Origin: a virus
IMG/VR virus record: IMGVR_UViG_3300046329_000019
Coordinates: 1 to 50,021 of that record
DNA length: 50,021 bases
Strand: one strand, 5' to 3'
The notes under the pieces were generated by a model that was not told the origin of the DNA, made no database searches, and worked only from the letters and a program-made list of their open reading frames with translations. The number at the start of each line of letters is the position of its first letter. Within the stretch, counting starts at the first letter, position 1. Shown in pieces: positions 1 through 7,219 of the stretch. The position numbers and the translations under genes were made by a program.

Positions 1-58
1 ATAAATCGCAATAGCAACTGCAACTGCTAAAATGCATATTAGTGTGGCAAACATAATG

Positions 59-70
59 TATAATCTTTCT
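59..70 (+). promoter_or_regulatory. -10 box directly upstream of the micropeptide start
   Basis: TATAAT lies at 59-64, followed by 6 nt and then the ATG at 71. This is the same spacing as at several clear leaderless starts in the window. TG directly precedes the box without the usual extra base, so it is a weaker match to the extended -10 pattern. Confidence 0.35.
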
Positions 71-139
71 ATGAATACAATTCCTAATGAAATTAAAGCA
101 GAGTGTGGTTGCGAAAACTGCACTTGCAAGAATAACTAA
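71..139 (+). CDS. metallothionein-like cysteine micropeptide
   Basis: This is a 22-codon ORF, MNTIPNEIKAECGCENCTCKNN in two parts: an 11-residue lead and a tail holding C-G-C-E-N-C-T-C. The CxCxxCxC spacing matches the N-terminal metal-binding half of SmtA-type bacterial metallothioneins (known family), which suggests Zn or Cu binding. The rest of a normal metallothionein (a second Cys/His cluster) is absent. The frame is open back to an in-frame TAA at 2-4, so ATG at 32 or 56 are alternative starts. I chose 71 because a TATAAT box ends 6 nt before it, as in other genes here. It is short enough that chance cannot be excluded. Confidence 0.33.
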   Translation: MNTIPNEIKAECGCENCTCKNN

Positions 140-172
140 CACATCTCTTTGACCTTCTAAGGGGGTATAGAG

Positions 173-222
173 ACGATTAGACTTTATTATGCGTAATCTC
201 TCTAATAAGAGATATAAATCGT
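173..222. repeat. nested inverted repeat, possible 3' structure of the leftward transcript
   Basis: ACGATT (173-178) pairs with AATCGT (217-222), and inside them ATCTCT (196-201) pairs with AGAGAT (208-213). It lies just beyond the stop of the leftward HTH gene, so it could shape the 3' end of that transcript. There is no T-run on either strand after the stem, so it is not a standard terminator. I see no gene in 140-230. Confidence 0.3.
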
Positions 223-230
223 TTCTGGAC

Positions 231-407
231 CTATCTAGAGGTCAGTCCGTACTCTCTCAGCTTGATGTGAACGAGCTTTACAGATACATTTAGTTCGTTA
301 GCGATTTCGCCAACTTCTTTTCCTTCTACAAGGTATGCATTACGTAGCCAATCTTCACTCTGATGTGGTTTGGTGTCTCTAAATGCATTAATTTCTTTGC
401 TTTCCAT
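231..407 (-). CDS. small helix-turn-helix protein
   Basis: This is a 58-aa protein whose C-terminal two thirds read as a helix-turn-helix: a helix around DWLRNAYLVEG, then EVGEIANELNVS followed by VKLVHIKLREYGL, typical of sigma-region-4-like or resolvase-like HTHs. The likely role is DNA binding, for example as a small phage regulator. A longer frame begins at 446, but ATG at 407 has AAGGAG seven bases upstream and is the better start. It is the second gene of a leftward pair, 76 nt after the zinc-ribbon gene, and probably shares that gene's promoter. The target is unknown. The inverted repeats at 769-827 in the divergent control region are an obvious candidate operator, by position only. 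Confidence 0.6.
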   Translation of the reverse strand: MESKEINAFRDTKPHQSEDWLRNAYLVEGKEVGEIANELNVSVKLVHIKLREYGLTSR

Positions 408-483
408 GTCTCTCCTTATGGTTAATTTTAAAATTCGACGGTACATAGTGAACGCAGTTCACCCTGATGCTTTCTGAAGCGTA

Positions 484-696
484 TCACCATTTGCCAATAG
501 GACATTTAGCTTTCTCAAGCTTTGTCTTTAGCTTCATAATACATCCACAGTGATAACACAGTTGTTTGGGAGTAAGCCATTCACATCCTTGGCAGATAGC
601 AAATCTGCGATCAACTTCCGATTGGTCCTTATCGTAGTTGTTTGGATTAAGAAGGTCCCAAGGCTTTACTTCTCTGTCTCCTGTATTGTCTGTCAT
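484..696 (-). CDS. small phage zinc-ribbon protein (copy 1)
   Basis: This is a 70-aa protein with six cysteines at about C35, C38, C47, C50, C52 and C65, in the pattern CxxC...CxxCGC...CPxGKW. That pattern is a common small zinc-binding protein of tailed phages whose role is not known to me. The N-terminus carries a PWDLLNPN motif. A paralogue with PWDMLNPN and the same cysteine pattern is encoded at 14404 on the other strand, inside the tail cluster. This copy is first in a leftward two-gene unit. Its ATG follows TGA-TATTAT by 6 nt with no Shine-Dalgarno site, which predicts a leaderless mRNA. Confidence 0.72.
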   Translation of the reverse strand: MTDNTGDREVKPWDLLNPNNYDKDQSEVDRRFAICQGCEWLTPKQLCYHCGCIMKLKTKLEKAKCPIGKW

Positions 697-711
697 GTAT
701 ATATAATATCA
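697..711 (-). promoter_or_regulatory. extended -10 promoter of the leftward pair
   Basis: Read on the minus strand, TGA-TATTAT occupies 711-703, followed by 6 nt (702-697) and the ATG at 696. This is the same layout as the rightward leaderless promoters. No clear -35 is seen. Confidence 0.5.
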
Positions 712-768
712 TATCAGGGATAGTGGGAATTGTAAATACCCCCAAAATTTAAAAACGTTATAAAACTT

Positions 769-827
769 AACACATATCTACCTTATTTGGATATATAGAT
801 TATCCATGTGTTGGTAGATAGGGTGTT
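769..827. repeat. nested inverted repeats in the divergent control region
   Basis: The outer arms are AACAC-A-TATCTACC (769-782) and GGTAGATA-GG-GTGTT (813-827), with 8 bp perfect plus 5 bp after a small bulge. An inner pair GGATA (789-793)/TATCC (801-805) sits in the loop. The repeat lies between the leftward pair and the rightward gene at 942. That position suits an operator bound by a dimeric regulator, or a structured RNA. No gene is seen in 697-941. Confidence 0.45.
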
Positions 828-926
828 TGGTTACTCTATATCGCCGCTTTTATTTTTCGAAGAACTCATATCACGACGAACTCTATTTTCCGCCTAGCTT
901 GTATACATCATATAGAAAAAAGCGAT

Positions 927-932
927 TATAAT
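927..932 (+). promoter_or_regulatory. -10 box before the membrane-protein gene
   Basis: TATAAT lies 9 nt before the ATG at 942. It lacks the TG extension, and the start lacks a Shine-Dalgarno site, so the transcript may be leaderless or nearly so. Confidence 0.45.
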
Positions 933-941
933 TGTACTATT

Positions 942-1334
942 ATGACAAACGATCAACTGAATATGCTTGCTGGTGTAGCCAGCTCTATTGGTATCATAAT
1001 TGGTGCCTGGTTTATGCTTGTAAAGTTAATTAAACCATTATTCACTAGAACGTTTAAACTATTTGACACCTGGGAATCATTTATTAAGGACTGGGCAGGG
1101 GAAGATGAAGCACCTGGCAGAGATAGAATCCCAGGCGTTATGGAAAGACTAAACCGCATTGACGGTGAATTAAAACACAATGGCGGTTCATCAATAAAAG
1201 ATCAGGTTGCTAGACTTGAAAAAGAGTTAAAAGTAGCAGATCAGTTACGCAAAGAAACTAATGAAAAAATTGATCAGATCCACGAACTTCTAAAAAACCA
1301 AAACATCAAGTCGTCAAACTCTAAAAAGTCCTAG
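942..1334 (+). CDS. single-TM membrane protein, holin-associated (DUF2746-like)
   Basis: This is a 130-aa protein with one hydrophobic helix at about residues 8-30. It continues with a linker containing DWAGEDEAPGRDRIPGVMERL and the motif LKHNGGSSIKDQV, then a charged coiled coil to the end (about 75-115). The segment PGVMERL...NGGSS(L/I)(R/K)D is a hallmark of small actinophage membrane proteins (DUF2746-type) often found near lysis genes and called holin-like. Topology suggests membrane anchoring with a long cytoplasmic tail. It is monocistronic here, with AT-rich DNA on the right, and the NlpC/P60 hydrolase is 5 kb away. A role in lysis is inference from family context. Confidence 0.65.
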   Translation: MTNDQLNMLAGVASSIGIIIGAWFMLVKLIKPLFTRTFKLFDTWESFIKDWAGEDEAPGRDRIPGVMERLNRIDGELKHNGGSSIKDQVARLEKELKVADQLRKETNEKIDQIHELLKNQNIKSSNSKKS

Positions 1335-1502
1335 GCGATTATATTATTATATATATAAAGCTATATAGCTATCTTTAATATCTTAATATCTAATATCTCT
1401 TATATATAGATATATATTATATACACAATTAACTTTTGTCAAGCCCTTTTTATGTTAAATTCATGTAAATTTTTCATAACGATTATTGGCACCCCTACAT
1501 AT
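1335..1502. repeat. very AT-rich tract with palindrome and TAATATCT iterons
   Basis: The stretch 1340-1430 is almost purely A/T. It holds a perfect palindrome AGCTATATAGCT (1359-1370) and three copies of TAATATCT at 1376, 1384 and 1391, with the last two sharing one base. Such easily melted DNA with short iterons can be a replication origin, a regulator-binding site or a protein-bending element. I see no ORF in it. Which role applies cannot be told from sequence. Confidence 0.45.
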
Positions 1503-1510
1503 GCTATAAT
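1502..1510 (+). promoter_or_regulatory. extended -10 promoter driving the short hairpin RNA
   Basis: TGC-TATAAT (1502-1510) is one of the cleanest extended -10 elements in the window. The predicted start, 6-7 nt downstream at about 1516, coincides with the first base of a 16-bp hairpin, and no ORF follows before the terminator. Confidence 0.55.
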
Positions 1511-1515
1511 TTATT

Positions 1516-1580
1516 AAGACTAGTGCTCAGGTTTGTCTCTCATACCCACTACCCTGAGTGCTAGTCTTTTTGCATTTTTT
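1516..1580 (+). ncRNA. candidate small RNA: promoter-proximal hairpin ending in T-tract
   Basis: The arms AAGACTAGTGCTCAGG (1516-1531) and CCTGAGTGCTAGTCTT (1553-1568) pair over 16 positions, 14 Watson-Crick and 2 G-U. They enclose a 21-nt pyrimidine-rich loop and are followed by TTTT (1567-1570) and TTTTTT (1575-1580). An extended -10 promoter ends 5 nt before the stem. The transcript would be about 55-65 nt and consist only of the stem-loop and terminator tail. Alternatively it is a plain terminator for the gene at 942 with a coincidental promoter. The two G-U pairs mean the minus strand would form a weaker hairpin, favouring rightward RNA. Confidence 0.45.
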
Positions 1581-1582
1581 GA

Positions 1583-1591
1583 TGCTATAAT
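1583..1591 (+). promoter_or_regulatory. extended -10 promoter, first tail block
   Basis: TGC-TATAAT ends 9 nt before the ATG at 1601. It lies immediately after the T-tract of the hairpin unit, so it opens the first tail transcription unit. There is no Shine-Dalgarno site, so a leaderless mRNA is predicted. Confidence 0.55.
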
Positions 1592-1600
1592 TAGACTACT

Positions 1601-1987
1601 ATGACATCATGCTGCCCTGAAACCGAATTTGGAGCTGATCCGTTTAATCTTAAATGGACAGTTGTACGTGGAGACACATCTCCGCTTCGTGTTGAATTCC
1701 TTGAAACTGATGAGGTTACCCCATTTGATTTGACTGGATGGTCTTGGACTGCCAGTGCCTATGATTTTAAGGGCGACGTCACTGACGAACTAGAAGTAGT
1801 AGCTGGAGACGGATACGTCTTGATTACAATTCCAGCAGAAATAGCATCCTATTGGGGTACAGGGTACAACAAGAAGGTTGCAGAATTAGCATTTGATCTC
1901 CAGGGAACTAAGACTGACGGAACCGTATGGACACCAGTTATTGGCACTATCTCTGTACTTGGAGACGTTACAGGAGGTAGTCTATAA
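1601..1987 (+). CDS. BppU-N-like tail/baseplate protein
   Basis: This 128-aa protein has the sequence features [26 protein letters not shown] and a C-terminal [14 protein letters not shown]. This order (W-x-V-x-R-G-D, then D-L-T-G-W/Y) is typical of the beta-sandwich N-domain of siphovirus baseplate upper proteins and related structural proteins. Related proteins occur at 7428 and, with a weaker match, at the N-terminus of 3152. It opens the tail block behind a -10 box with no Shine-Dalgarno site. Its stop overlaps the next ATG (TAATG), suggesting coupled translation. The exact place in the virion is unknown. Confidence 0.6.
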   Translation: MTSCCPETEFGADPFNLKWTVVRGDTSPLRVEFLETDEVTPFDLTGWSWTASAYDFKGDVTDELEVVAGDGYVLITIPAEIASYWGTGYNKKVAELAFDLQGTKTDGTVWTPVIGTISVLGDVTGGSL

Positions 1988-2316
1988 TGCCAACAATTAA
2001 AGTTATACCAATGCCAGGAGTTTCAGTACCAGGCCCAGTAGGTCCTCCAGGACCACGTGGTTATCAAGGTGACACAGGTCTAACAGGACCAGCAGGACCA
2101 ACAGGACCAAAGGGTGACACTGGCAATCAGGGTCCACAGGGATTGCAAGGTATTCAAGGTCTAGTAGGGCCACAAGGAGAACAAGGTCTTCAGGGTATTC
2201 AGGGTCTAAAAGGAGACCAGGGTATTCAAGGACAACCAGGTGTTGTCATTCTAACTCAAGCTGAGTATGATGCATTAACTCCAACTCCAGGCACTCTATA
2301 CGTAATTTCGATCTAG
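1987..2316 (+). CDS. collagen-like tail protein
   Basis: This is a 109-aa protein made mostly of about 23 Gly-X-Y triplets (residues about 16-86) rich in GPQ, GIQ and GLQ. A C-terminal cap reads [18 protein letters not shown]. Phage collagen-like segments form trimeric triple helices that act as stalks in tail fibres. The cap is a recurrent short domain after such repeats. Its start overlaps the upstream stop and follows GGAGGT. It is probably the stalk partner of the next gene (2324), whose N-terminus is a tail-type beta motif. Confidence 0.8.
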   Translation: MPTIKVIPMPGVSVPGPVGPPGPRGYQGDTGLTGPAGPTGPKGDTGNQGPQGLQGIQGLVGPQGEQGLQGIQGLKGDQGIQGQPGVVILTQAEYDALTPTPGTLYVISI

Positions 2317-2323
2317 GAGTAGT

Positions 2324-3109
2324 ATGCTTATTGACGACGCTAAGAGAATATTCTTTGGCACTACAGAAATAGAGCGATCATACCTAGGATCTACCCTAGT
2401 TTGGCAAAAGCCACCAGTAATGATTAAATCAAGCAATGTAACAACTGCTTCTGATTTTACAATTGGTGGGGCTGTCACCAGAGACATGTCAAGCATGTCA
2501 AAAACTACGCCTGATTCAAGATATGCAGGTACTGGAACTTTGACATCCACAAGAAGCTACTGGGAAGACTGGCGTGATGATGTATTTGACCAATGGGGAT
2601 TCTTCTACATTTATGATCCTGCTACCAATACCTCGCTTTCTCCAGTATTGCAAACAATTAACCAGCCAAATGGCGTAATTGCAACTGAGACATTTAACTT
2701 TAACTCAAGAGTCTTTACCATTAAGCATGGTTATGCTGTAGAGGGTATTTATAAGATTGACGTATCTGTTGATGACAAGCTACCGTTCCAATTTGGAACA
2801 GATGGAAACATTGGCTCTGACATTGGAACAATCAATACTAATCTAACTTATGACTTTACCAAGGGTACCAACATCATGAAGCTGCACTATAACAGAAATG
2901 CCCAATCTGGTAGCTCAACAGAAATTTTCTACACATACATGGTTCCTTATGAGGCAAACCTAAATCAGTCAGTATCACCATTCGTAGTATCACGAGTTTC
3001 TGACGATCTGGCTATATACTCAAACCCAATCAGGTATGGAATAACCACTTACGTAGCTAAGCTTAACGACGTAAAACAGTGGATTGTAAACGACTTGCAA
3101 ATAGTCTAA
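2324..3109 (+). CDS. tail fibre / minor tail protein
   Basis: This 261-aa protein begins with RIFFGTTEIERSYLGSTLVW, the short beta element (I-x-x-Y-L-G-S-x-x-V-W) that opens many phage minor tail and lectin-type proteins. The rest is a beta-rich Ser/Thr/Tyr domain without a fold I can name. TAGGAG precedes the ATG. It directly follows the collagen-like gene, so it may be the distal knob. No catalytic motif is seen. Confidence 0.55.
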   Translation: MLIDDAKRIFFGTTEIERSYLGSTLVWQKPPVMIKSSNVTTASDFTIGGAVTRDMSSMSKTTPDSRYAGTGTLTSTRSYWEDWRDDVFDQWGFFYIYDPATNTSLSPVLQTINQPNGVIATETFNFNSRVFTIKHGYAVEGIYKIDVSVDDKLPFQFGTDGNIGSDIGTINTNLTYDFTKGTNIMKLHYNRNAQSGSSTEIFYTYMVPYEANLNQSVSPFVVSRVSDDLAIYSNPIRYGITTYVAKLNDVKQWIVNDLQIV

Positions 3110-3125
3110 AACCAATGTAGCAACA

Positions 3126-3134
3126 TGCTATAAT
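3126..3134 (+). promoter_or_regulatory. extended -10 promoter with leader
   Basis: TGC-TATAAT lies 17 nt before the ATG at 3152, with AAGGAG (3140-3145) in between. This is a leadered version of the promoter. Confidence 0.5.
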
Positions 3135-3151
3135 AAAACAAGGAGTGATTT

Positions 3152-3835
3152 ATGGCTTTTCCAGGAAAGTATGATTTTAATTATTATAAGGGAGATACCC
3201 TAGAGTTTAAGGTGTACCCAAAAACTACCACAGGACAGCCATTCAGTCTAGAGGGATATGCAGCAAGCTTTAACCTTGCAACCTCAAGAGGACTTCCTGA
3301 AAATCAACTAATCACTGCCTACTCTCAAATATCTCCAGACAAGACTCACATCGTTTGTGCAATCACGCCATCTGAAGGAAATGAGCTAATTCCTGGAACA
3401 ACTTATGTCTATGACATTGAGGTCAGAAACATGACAGCAACACCATACCCACTTGTATATACTTTGCTAAATGGTAACATTTCTATAACTGACCAAGTTA
3501 CTAATATCACTGAGCCTGTTGTTACTATTCCTGCTCCTGTAACAGCACTGAGCCTAACAGAAAATCCAGAAGGAACTCTAGTTGCAACCTGGACTGCACC
3601 AGCAACAGGATCAGCACCAACATCATATAAGGTTTATGGTAAGGCACCAGCTCTAACTGTAACTGAATATATTTTGATTGACACAGTTACTGCTCCAACA
3701 AACACTTTTACAGCAACAACGATTCTTGGATTCCCAGTACAGCCAGGCACTGAATACTTTGTCAAGGTTGCATCGGTTAATTCAGCTGGAGAGAACACAA
3801 CGGTTGTTGAAGACAGCGTAACTACGGCGGTATAA
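3152..3835 (+). CDS. tail protein with BppU-like and fibronectin type III domains
   Basis: This 227-aa protein has two parts. Residues 1-120 resemble the BppU-type N-domain (YKGDTLEFKVY, then LEGYAASFNLA). Residues about 128-225 form a fibronectin type III domain: PVTALSLTENPEGTLVATW, SYKVYGKA and YFVKVASVNSAGE. FN3 domains are common carbohydrate- or surface-contact modules in phage tails. It has its own promoter and a good Shine-Dalgarno site. One base separates its stop from the next ATG. Confidence 0.7.
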   Translation: MAFPGKYDFNYYKGDTLEFKVYPKTTTGQPFSLEGYAASFNLATSRGLPENQLITAYSQISPDKTHIVCAITPSEGNELIPGTTYVYDIEVRNMTATPYPLVYTLLNGNISITDQVTNITEPVVTIPAPVTALSLTENPEGTLVATWTAPATGSAPTSYKVYGKAPALTVTEYILIDTVTAPTNTFTATTILGFPVQPGTEYFVKVASVNSAGENTTVVEDSVTTAV

Positions 3836-3836
3836 C

Positions 3837-4460
3837 ATGGCAGACGTAATTTTATCAACAGAAGAGCTTTCAGTATTTGGTGGACCAACATCAATCAATG
3901 TTGATATTGACTTTGGGCCTACTGGTGCTCGTGGAAGTAGAATCTACGGAGTAGAGGCAGATCCCAGAGTAATTGCTACAGAAAAGCCAGCAGATGTTCA
4001 AAACTATGATATTGCCATGGTGATCTCACCATCAGAGTCAGACTACCTAACTGTATATCAGAAAATTGGAACATCCCCAGAAGACTGGATTCAGTTTGCA
4101 TCGCTAGTTCCAAACGTATACAGCATTAAGACAAAGGTAACTTTTACAGATGGTGTAGCAACAGGTCTATTACCAGTATCTGATTTGTTTACCCTTGATG
4201 CTTACACCGTAGATCAATTTATGGTACAGCTAACTATTGAAAATGCAGCAGCAGCAACAACACCAACACTGTTAAAGCCAATGTCAACAGGCTACTCACT
4301 TTCTATTGCATCAGTTGGTGCAAAAAAGTACTTGGTTATCAAAACAACAGCAATTGAATATAATGCAGCGACCCTGTCATGGACACCAGTTGCTGGAGAA
4401 AGAGTTGCACACCTATTTGTAACATCAGTTGACGGAATCCTAGATGAGGTGACTCTATAA
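3837..4460 (+). CDS. minor tail protein with GPTGARGS motif
   Basis: This 207-aa protein has an N-terminal segment VDIDFGPTGARGSRIYGVEADP, which I recognise as a recurrent opening of actinophage minor tail proteins. It is followed by a beta-rich body. The GPTGARG piece is a vestigial Gly-X-Y element. It sits in a tight run of tail genes (1 nt gaps). Specific function is unknown. Confidence 0.55.
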   Translation: MADVILSTEELSVFGGPTSINVDIDFGPTGARGSRIYGVEADPRVIATEKPADVQNYDIAMVISPSESDYLTVYQKIGTSPEDWIQFASLVPNVYSIKTKVTFTDGVATGLLPVSDLFTLDAYTVDQFMVQLTIENAAAATTPTLLKPMSTGYSLSIASVGAKKYLVIKTTAIEYNAATLSWTPVAGERVAHLFVTSVDGILDEVTL

Positions 4461-4461
4461 A

Positions 4462-5235
4462 ATGCCAGAAGCAATTGGTCCATTATATGAAACTCAGGTA
4501 CCTTCGTACACTGAGGCAGCAGACATTAGAAAAGCCTTTAACCTATATCACTATGGTACAGAAGACGTTCCAACCACAGAGGCTGAGATACTTCCAAACT
4601 CTATGGCAGGCTACATCCGTGATACGCTTGACGCTATTGATGCTGTAGTTGTTGGTGCGTCTACAATCAATAATCTTGGACCTACAGAAAACGTAAATGA
4701 CCTAACAGTAACTGGTGTTTATCACAGCACTTCGTCACCTACAACAAATCTTGGCTATCCATCAACAACCGCTGGTCTTCTAAACTTTTGGCTAAGCTCA
4801 GCAAACAATTCTTATTACCAGACATACATTACAAATGCTGCAGATTCTGGAAGCACATTCTATTGGAGATCTGGACTAAAGGTTCAGACTACTCTAACCT
4901 GGGGTGCTTGGCAGCAGGTATCTAAAGATGGACACGTACACGACAACAGATACTATACTCAGTCTCAAATCAATGCCAAAATAAACCCAGTCACTGCAGC
5001 ATCAAAGGCAGTAGTAACTGATTCAACAAATAGGGTCACGACTCTAGACACCGTAACAGCAACAGAGCTTGGATACTTGGCAGGAGTTACATCAGCCATT
5101 CAAACTCAGATTGATGGCAAGGCAGCAACAGAGCACCTACACCCAACATATTACTTGAAGAGCGAGACTGCAAAAGTTACAGTAAATCAGAATGCACCGT
5201 CAAGTCCTGCAGTTGGCGACCTCTGGTTCTGGTGA
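4462..5235 (+). CDS. tail fibre protein with fibre-shaft repeats
   Basis: This 257-aa protein starts with MPEAIGPLYETQVPSYTEAA followed by a conserved-looking DIRKAF...YHYGTEDVP region, which probably docks it to the tail. The middle (about 60-155) resembles the short fibre domains that end in W-x-x-W-x-x-V (TWGAWQQV). It is followed by shaft-like repeats with H-V-H-D-N-RYYT and H-L-H-P-T-YYL histidine patches, a common tail-fibre signature. The C-terminus reads SPAVGDLWFW. Role: adhesion or fibre shaft. Confidence 0.65.
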   Translation: MPEAIGPLYETQVPSYTEAADIRKAFNLYHYGTEDVPTTEAEILPNSMAGYIRDTLDAIDAVVVGASTINNLGPTENVNDLTVTGVYHSTSSPTTNLGYPSTTAGLLNFWLSSANNSYYQTYITNAADSGSTFYWRSGLKVQTTLTWGAWQQVSKDGHVHDNRYYTQSQINAKINPVTAASKAVVTDSTNRVTTLDTVTATELGYLAGVTSAIQTQIDGKAATEHLHPTYYLKSETAKVTVNQNAPSSPAVGDLWFW

Positions 5236-5240
5236 TATAA

Positions 5241-6563
5241 ATGGCAACAGTATATAGTGCCAAAGATGCTAATGGTTTTCGATTAAGAATTGACTACACT
5301 GCAACCACCCCAGGAACAGGAAGCACAAGCACAAGTCCAAGATCAACAGTATCTGGAACAATGTATTTGGAATCAACCGTTGCTGGAGAATATTTCACTA
5401 GCTGGACGCTAACGACTTGGTTAAATATCTGGGGTAGCGGTTCAACAACAGACACATACCCAATTGATAAAAATCAACAGTTTAGCATTGCCAACCCATC
5501 GTCAGGAACCACTAGGGTTACTCTAGGAACTTTTACAAAAACAATCTTTCACGACACTACAGATGGAACAGGTTATTTTTATCTATATGCCTATGTAGAC
5601 GCTGATACTAATGCTGGATACGTTCCTGCAAATATTTACTATGGGCCAACTCAGTTTACGCTTCCAACACTTGCACCACCAGTTCCTCAATTCAGCTACT
5701 CTTATTGGGCAGCAGGTGGATCAAACACTCCAACTGGTGGAACTGTAAATTCAGGAACCACAATTACCGTTGGTAGCCCAGGAACAAAGACTGGATATAC
5801 TTTTAACTACTGGAATGCGTTTGACTATACAAACGCTGTTGAGGGAGCTTATCTTGGAAATGTTGGCTCTGGTGGGAGCTGGACTATAGATAGAGCAACT
5901 AGGTTTTTTGCATCTTGGTCAGTAATTCAGTATACTGCTACGTTCTACTCAGATGGTAATGTCAGCAGCACACAACAGGTTGATTATGGATCTTCCGCAA
6001 CAATGCCAAACGCATCAAAGTCTGGATACTCTTTATCTGGATGGTCATACGGAGGTACAGTATACCCTGTTGGCTCAAGCGGTCCAACACAGACTAGCAA
6101 CTTAAGCTTTACAGCAGTTTGGGTAGCTTTAACACCTGGATTCACTGATGAGACAATATCTGGAACTGTAGTCATTAATAAAAATGTTAATGAATTAGCT
6201 GATAGAAGCTTTTCTGCAACAAACGCAACTTCGTATTCTCTGTCTTATGCTGGAACTGGCCTTAACCCAACATCCTGGCTAACCATTGATAACTCTGGGA
6301 ATCTTTCTGGAACAACCAATGTTGCTGGCACCTATACATTTAGGGTAAATGCAACTGGACCAGGTGGAGCAGCATCTTCAAATATAGCAACTCTTGTAGT
6401 CAGATACCCTGGTAAGAGAATTAACTCTTCTTTTGCCCCAACGACATTCACAACGGCAAAAAGATACGCCCCAGGCGAATCAGGAGCCGATGGTCAAGGC
6501 TGGAAGCCTCTTAGCTTTATGAAACGCTGGAGCGGATCTGGTTGGGTAGACTTAACTAATTAG
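5241..6563 (+). CDS. multidomain adhesin with InlB B-repeat
   Basis: This is a 440-aa protein. Residues 1-150 form a beta-rich domain resembling the DUF859-type N-region of siphovirus structural proteins. Residues about 152-293 hold two Listeria-Bacteroides (InlB B) type repeats, marked by GYTFNYWNAF and the stretch ATFYSDGNVS...GYSLSGWSYGG. Residues about 300-388 form an Ig-like putative domain (WLTIDNSGNLSGTTNVAGTY). The C-terminus ends FMKRWSGSGWVDLTN, a K/R-W-x-G-x-x-W motif also seen at 15428. Likely role: surface adhesion. Its last 8 bases overlap the end of the convergent hydrolase gene. Confidence 0.65.
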   Translation: MATVYSAKDANGFRLRIDYTATTPGTGSTSTSPRSTVSGTMYLESTVAGEYFTSWTLTTWLNIWGSGSTTDTYPIDKNQQFSIANPSSGTTRVTLGTFTKTIFHDTTDGTGYFYLYAYVDADTNAGYVPANIYYGPTQFTLPTLAPPVPQFSYSYWAAGGSNTPTGGTVNSGTTITVGSPGTKTGYTFNYWNAFDYTNAVEGAYLGNVGSGGSWTIDRATRFFASWSVIQYTATFYSDGNVSSTQQVDYGSSATMPNASKSGYSLSGWSYGGTVYPVGSSGPTQTSNLSFTAVWVALTPGFTDETISGTVVINKNVNELADRSFSATNATSYSLSYAGTGLNPTSWLTIDNSGNLSGTTNVAGTYTFRVNATGPGGAASSNIATLVVRYPGKRINSSFAPTTFTTAKRYAPGESGADGQGWKPLSFMKRWSGSGWVDLTN

Positions 6564-7149
6564 TCTCTATTAGAGTTCTATAGCTAACCTTAGAATAGCT
6601 ACCACCAAATGAGTCAACATCTTCAATTCTAGTAACATGTCCACGCTTTGGAGCATGAATCATCTTACCATCACCAATATAGATTCCCACATGGTATGCC
6701 TGCTTAGATCCATTGTATTTAAAAACAACAATGTCACCTGGCTTTGGCGTTTTTGTTTTTGTGCCTGCATCATCCTGAGCAGAAGCACGGTGCTCTAGGC
6801 TAATACCCTGTTGTTCATAGAACCATAGCACAAGACCAGAACAGTCCCATCCGCTAGGAGTTACCCCAGAGAATACATACCATGTCTTATTTACGTAAGA
6901 GTTTAGCTTTTTTATTGTTTTATTCATTAGGGCAGTGTCAGCTTCTAATTTTCTAGCAGCTTCTGCCTCAGCCTCAAGCTGGGTCTGCTTGATTCTCTGA
7001 GCCTCAAGCATGTTAAGAATGCTTTGTCTTTGATAGACATTTGCACTATTTACATACTCTTCTTGGGTCATTTGCCCTACCGCAGGGGTAGAGCAGGTAG
7101 TCATGGTAAGTCCAAAGACCACCATTGCAGCAATTTTCTTGCGATTCAT
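6556..7149 (-). CDS. secreted NlpC/P60 cell-wall endopeptidase (lysin)
   Basis: This 197-aa protein has an N-terminal signal sequence (NRKK, then a hydrophobic stretch 6-18, possible cleavage after AVG25) and a coiled coil at about 38-82. The NlpC/P60 domain begins at about residue 83. The catalytic cysteine is in DCSGL (C103), with histidines in HVGIYIGDG (H153) and IHAP (H165). The family hydrolyses peptide cross-links of peptidoglycan. It is encoded against the tail genes and converges on 5241-6563 with an 8-bp overlap. AAGGAGGT stands 5 nt before ATG. A Sec signal on a phage lysin implies export without a classical holin, or a signal-arrest type release. It could also be a host-derived hydrolase. 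Confidence 0.88.
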   Translation of the reverse strand: MNRKKIAAMVVFGLTMTTCSTPAVGQMTQEEYVNSANVYQRQSILNMLEAQRIKQTQLEAEAEAARKLEADTALMNKTIKKLNSYVNKTWYVFSGVTPSGWDCSGLVLWFYEQQGISLEHRASAQDDAGTKTKTPKPGDIVVFKYNGSKQAYHVGIYIGDGKMIHAPKRGHVTRIEDVDSFGGSYSKVSYRTLIETN

Positions 7150-7219
7150 TGCTACCTCCTTTTTATTCTTTTCGTAGTTACAGTACTAAGGTTCTAGTAC
7201 CTTGGCGACAATATTTTTA

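Noticed and set aside
173-222. Intrinsic terminator for the leftward HTH gene
   Set aside because: The stems are only 6 bp each and there is no following T-run on the minus strand. It is kept only as a repeat.
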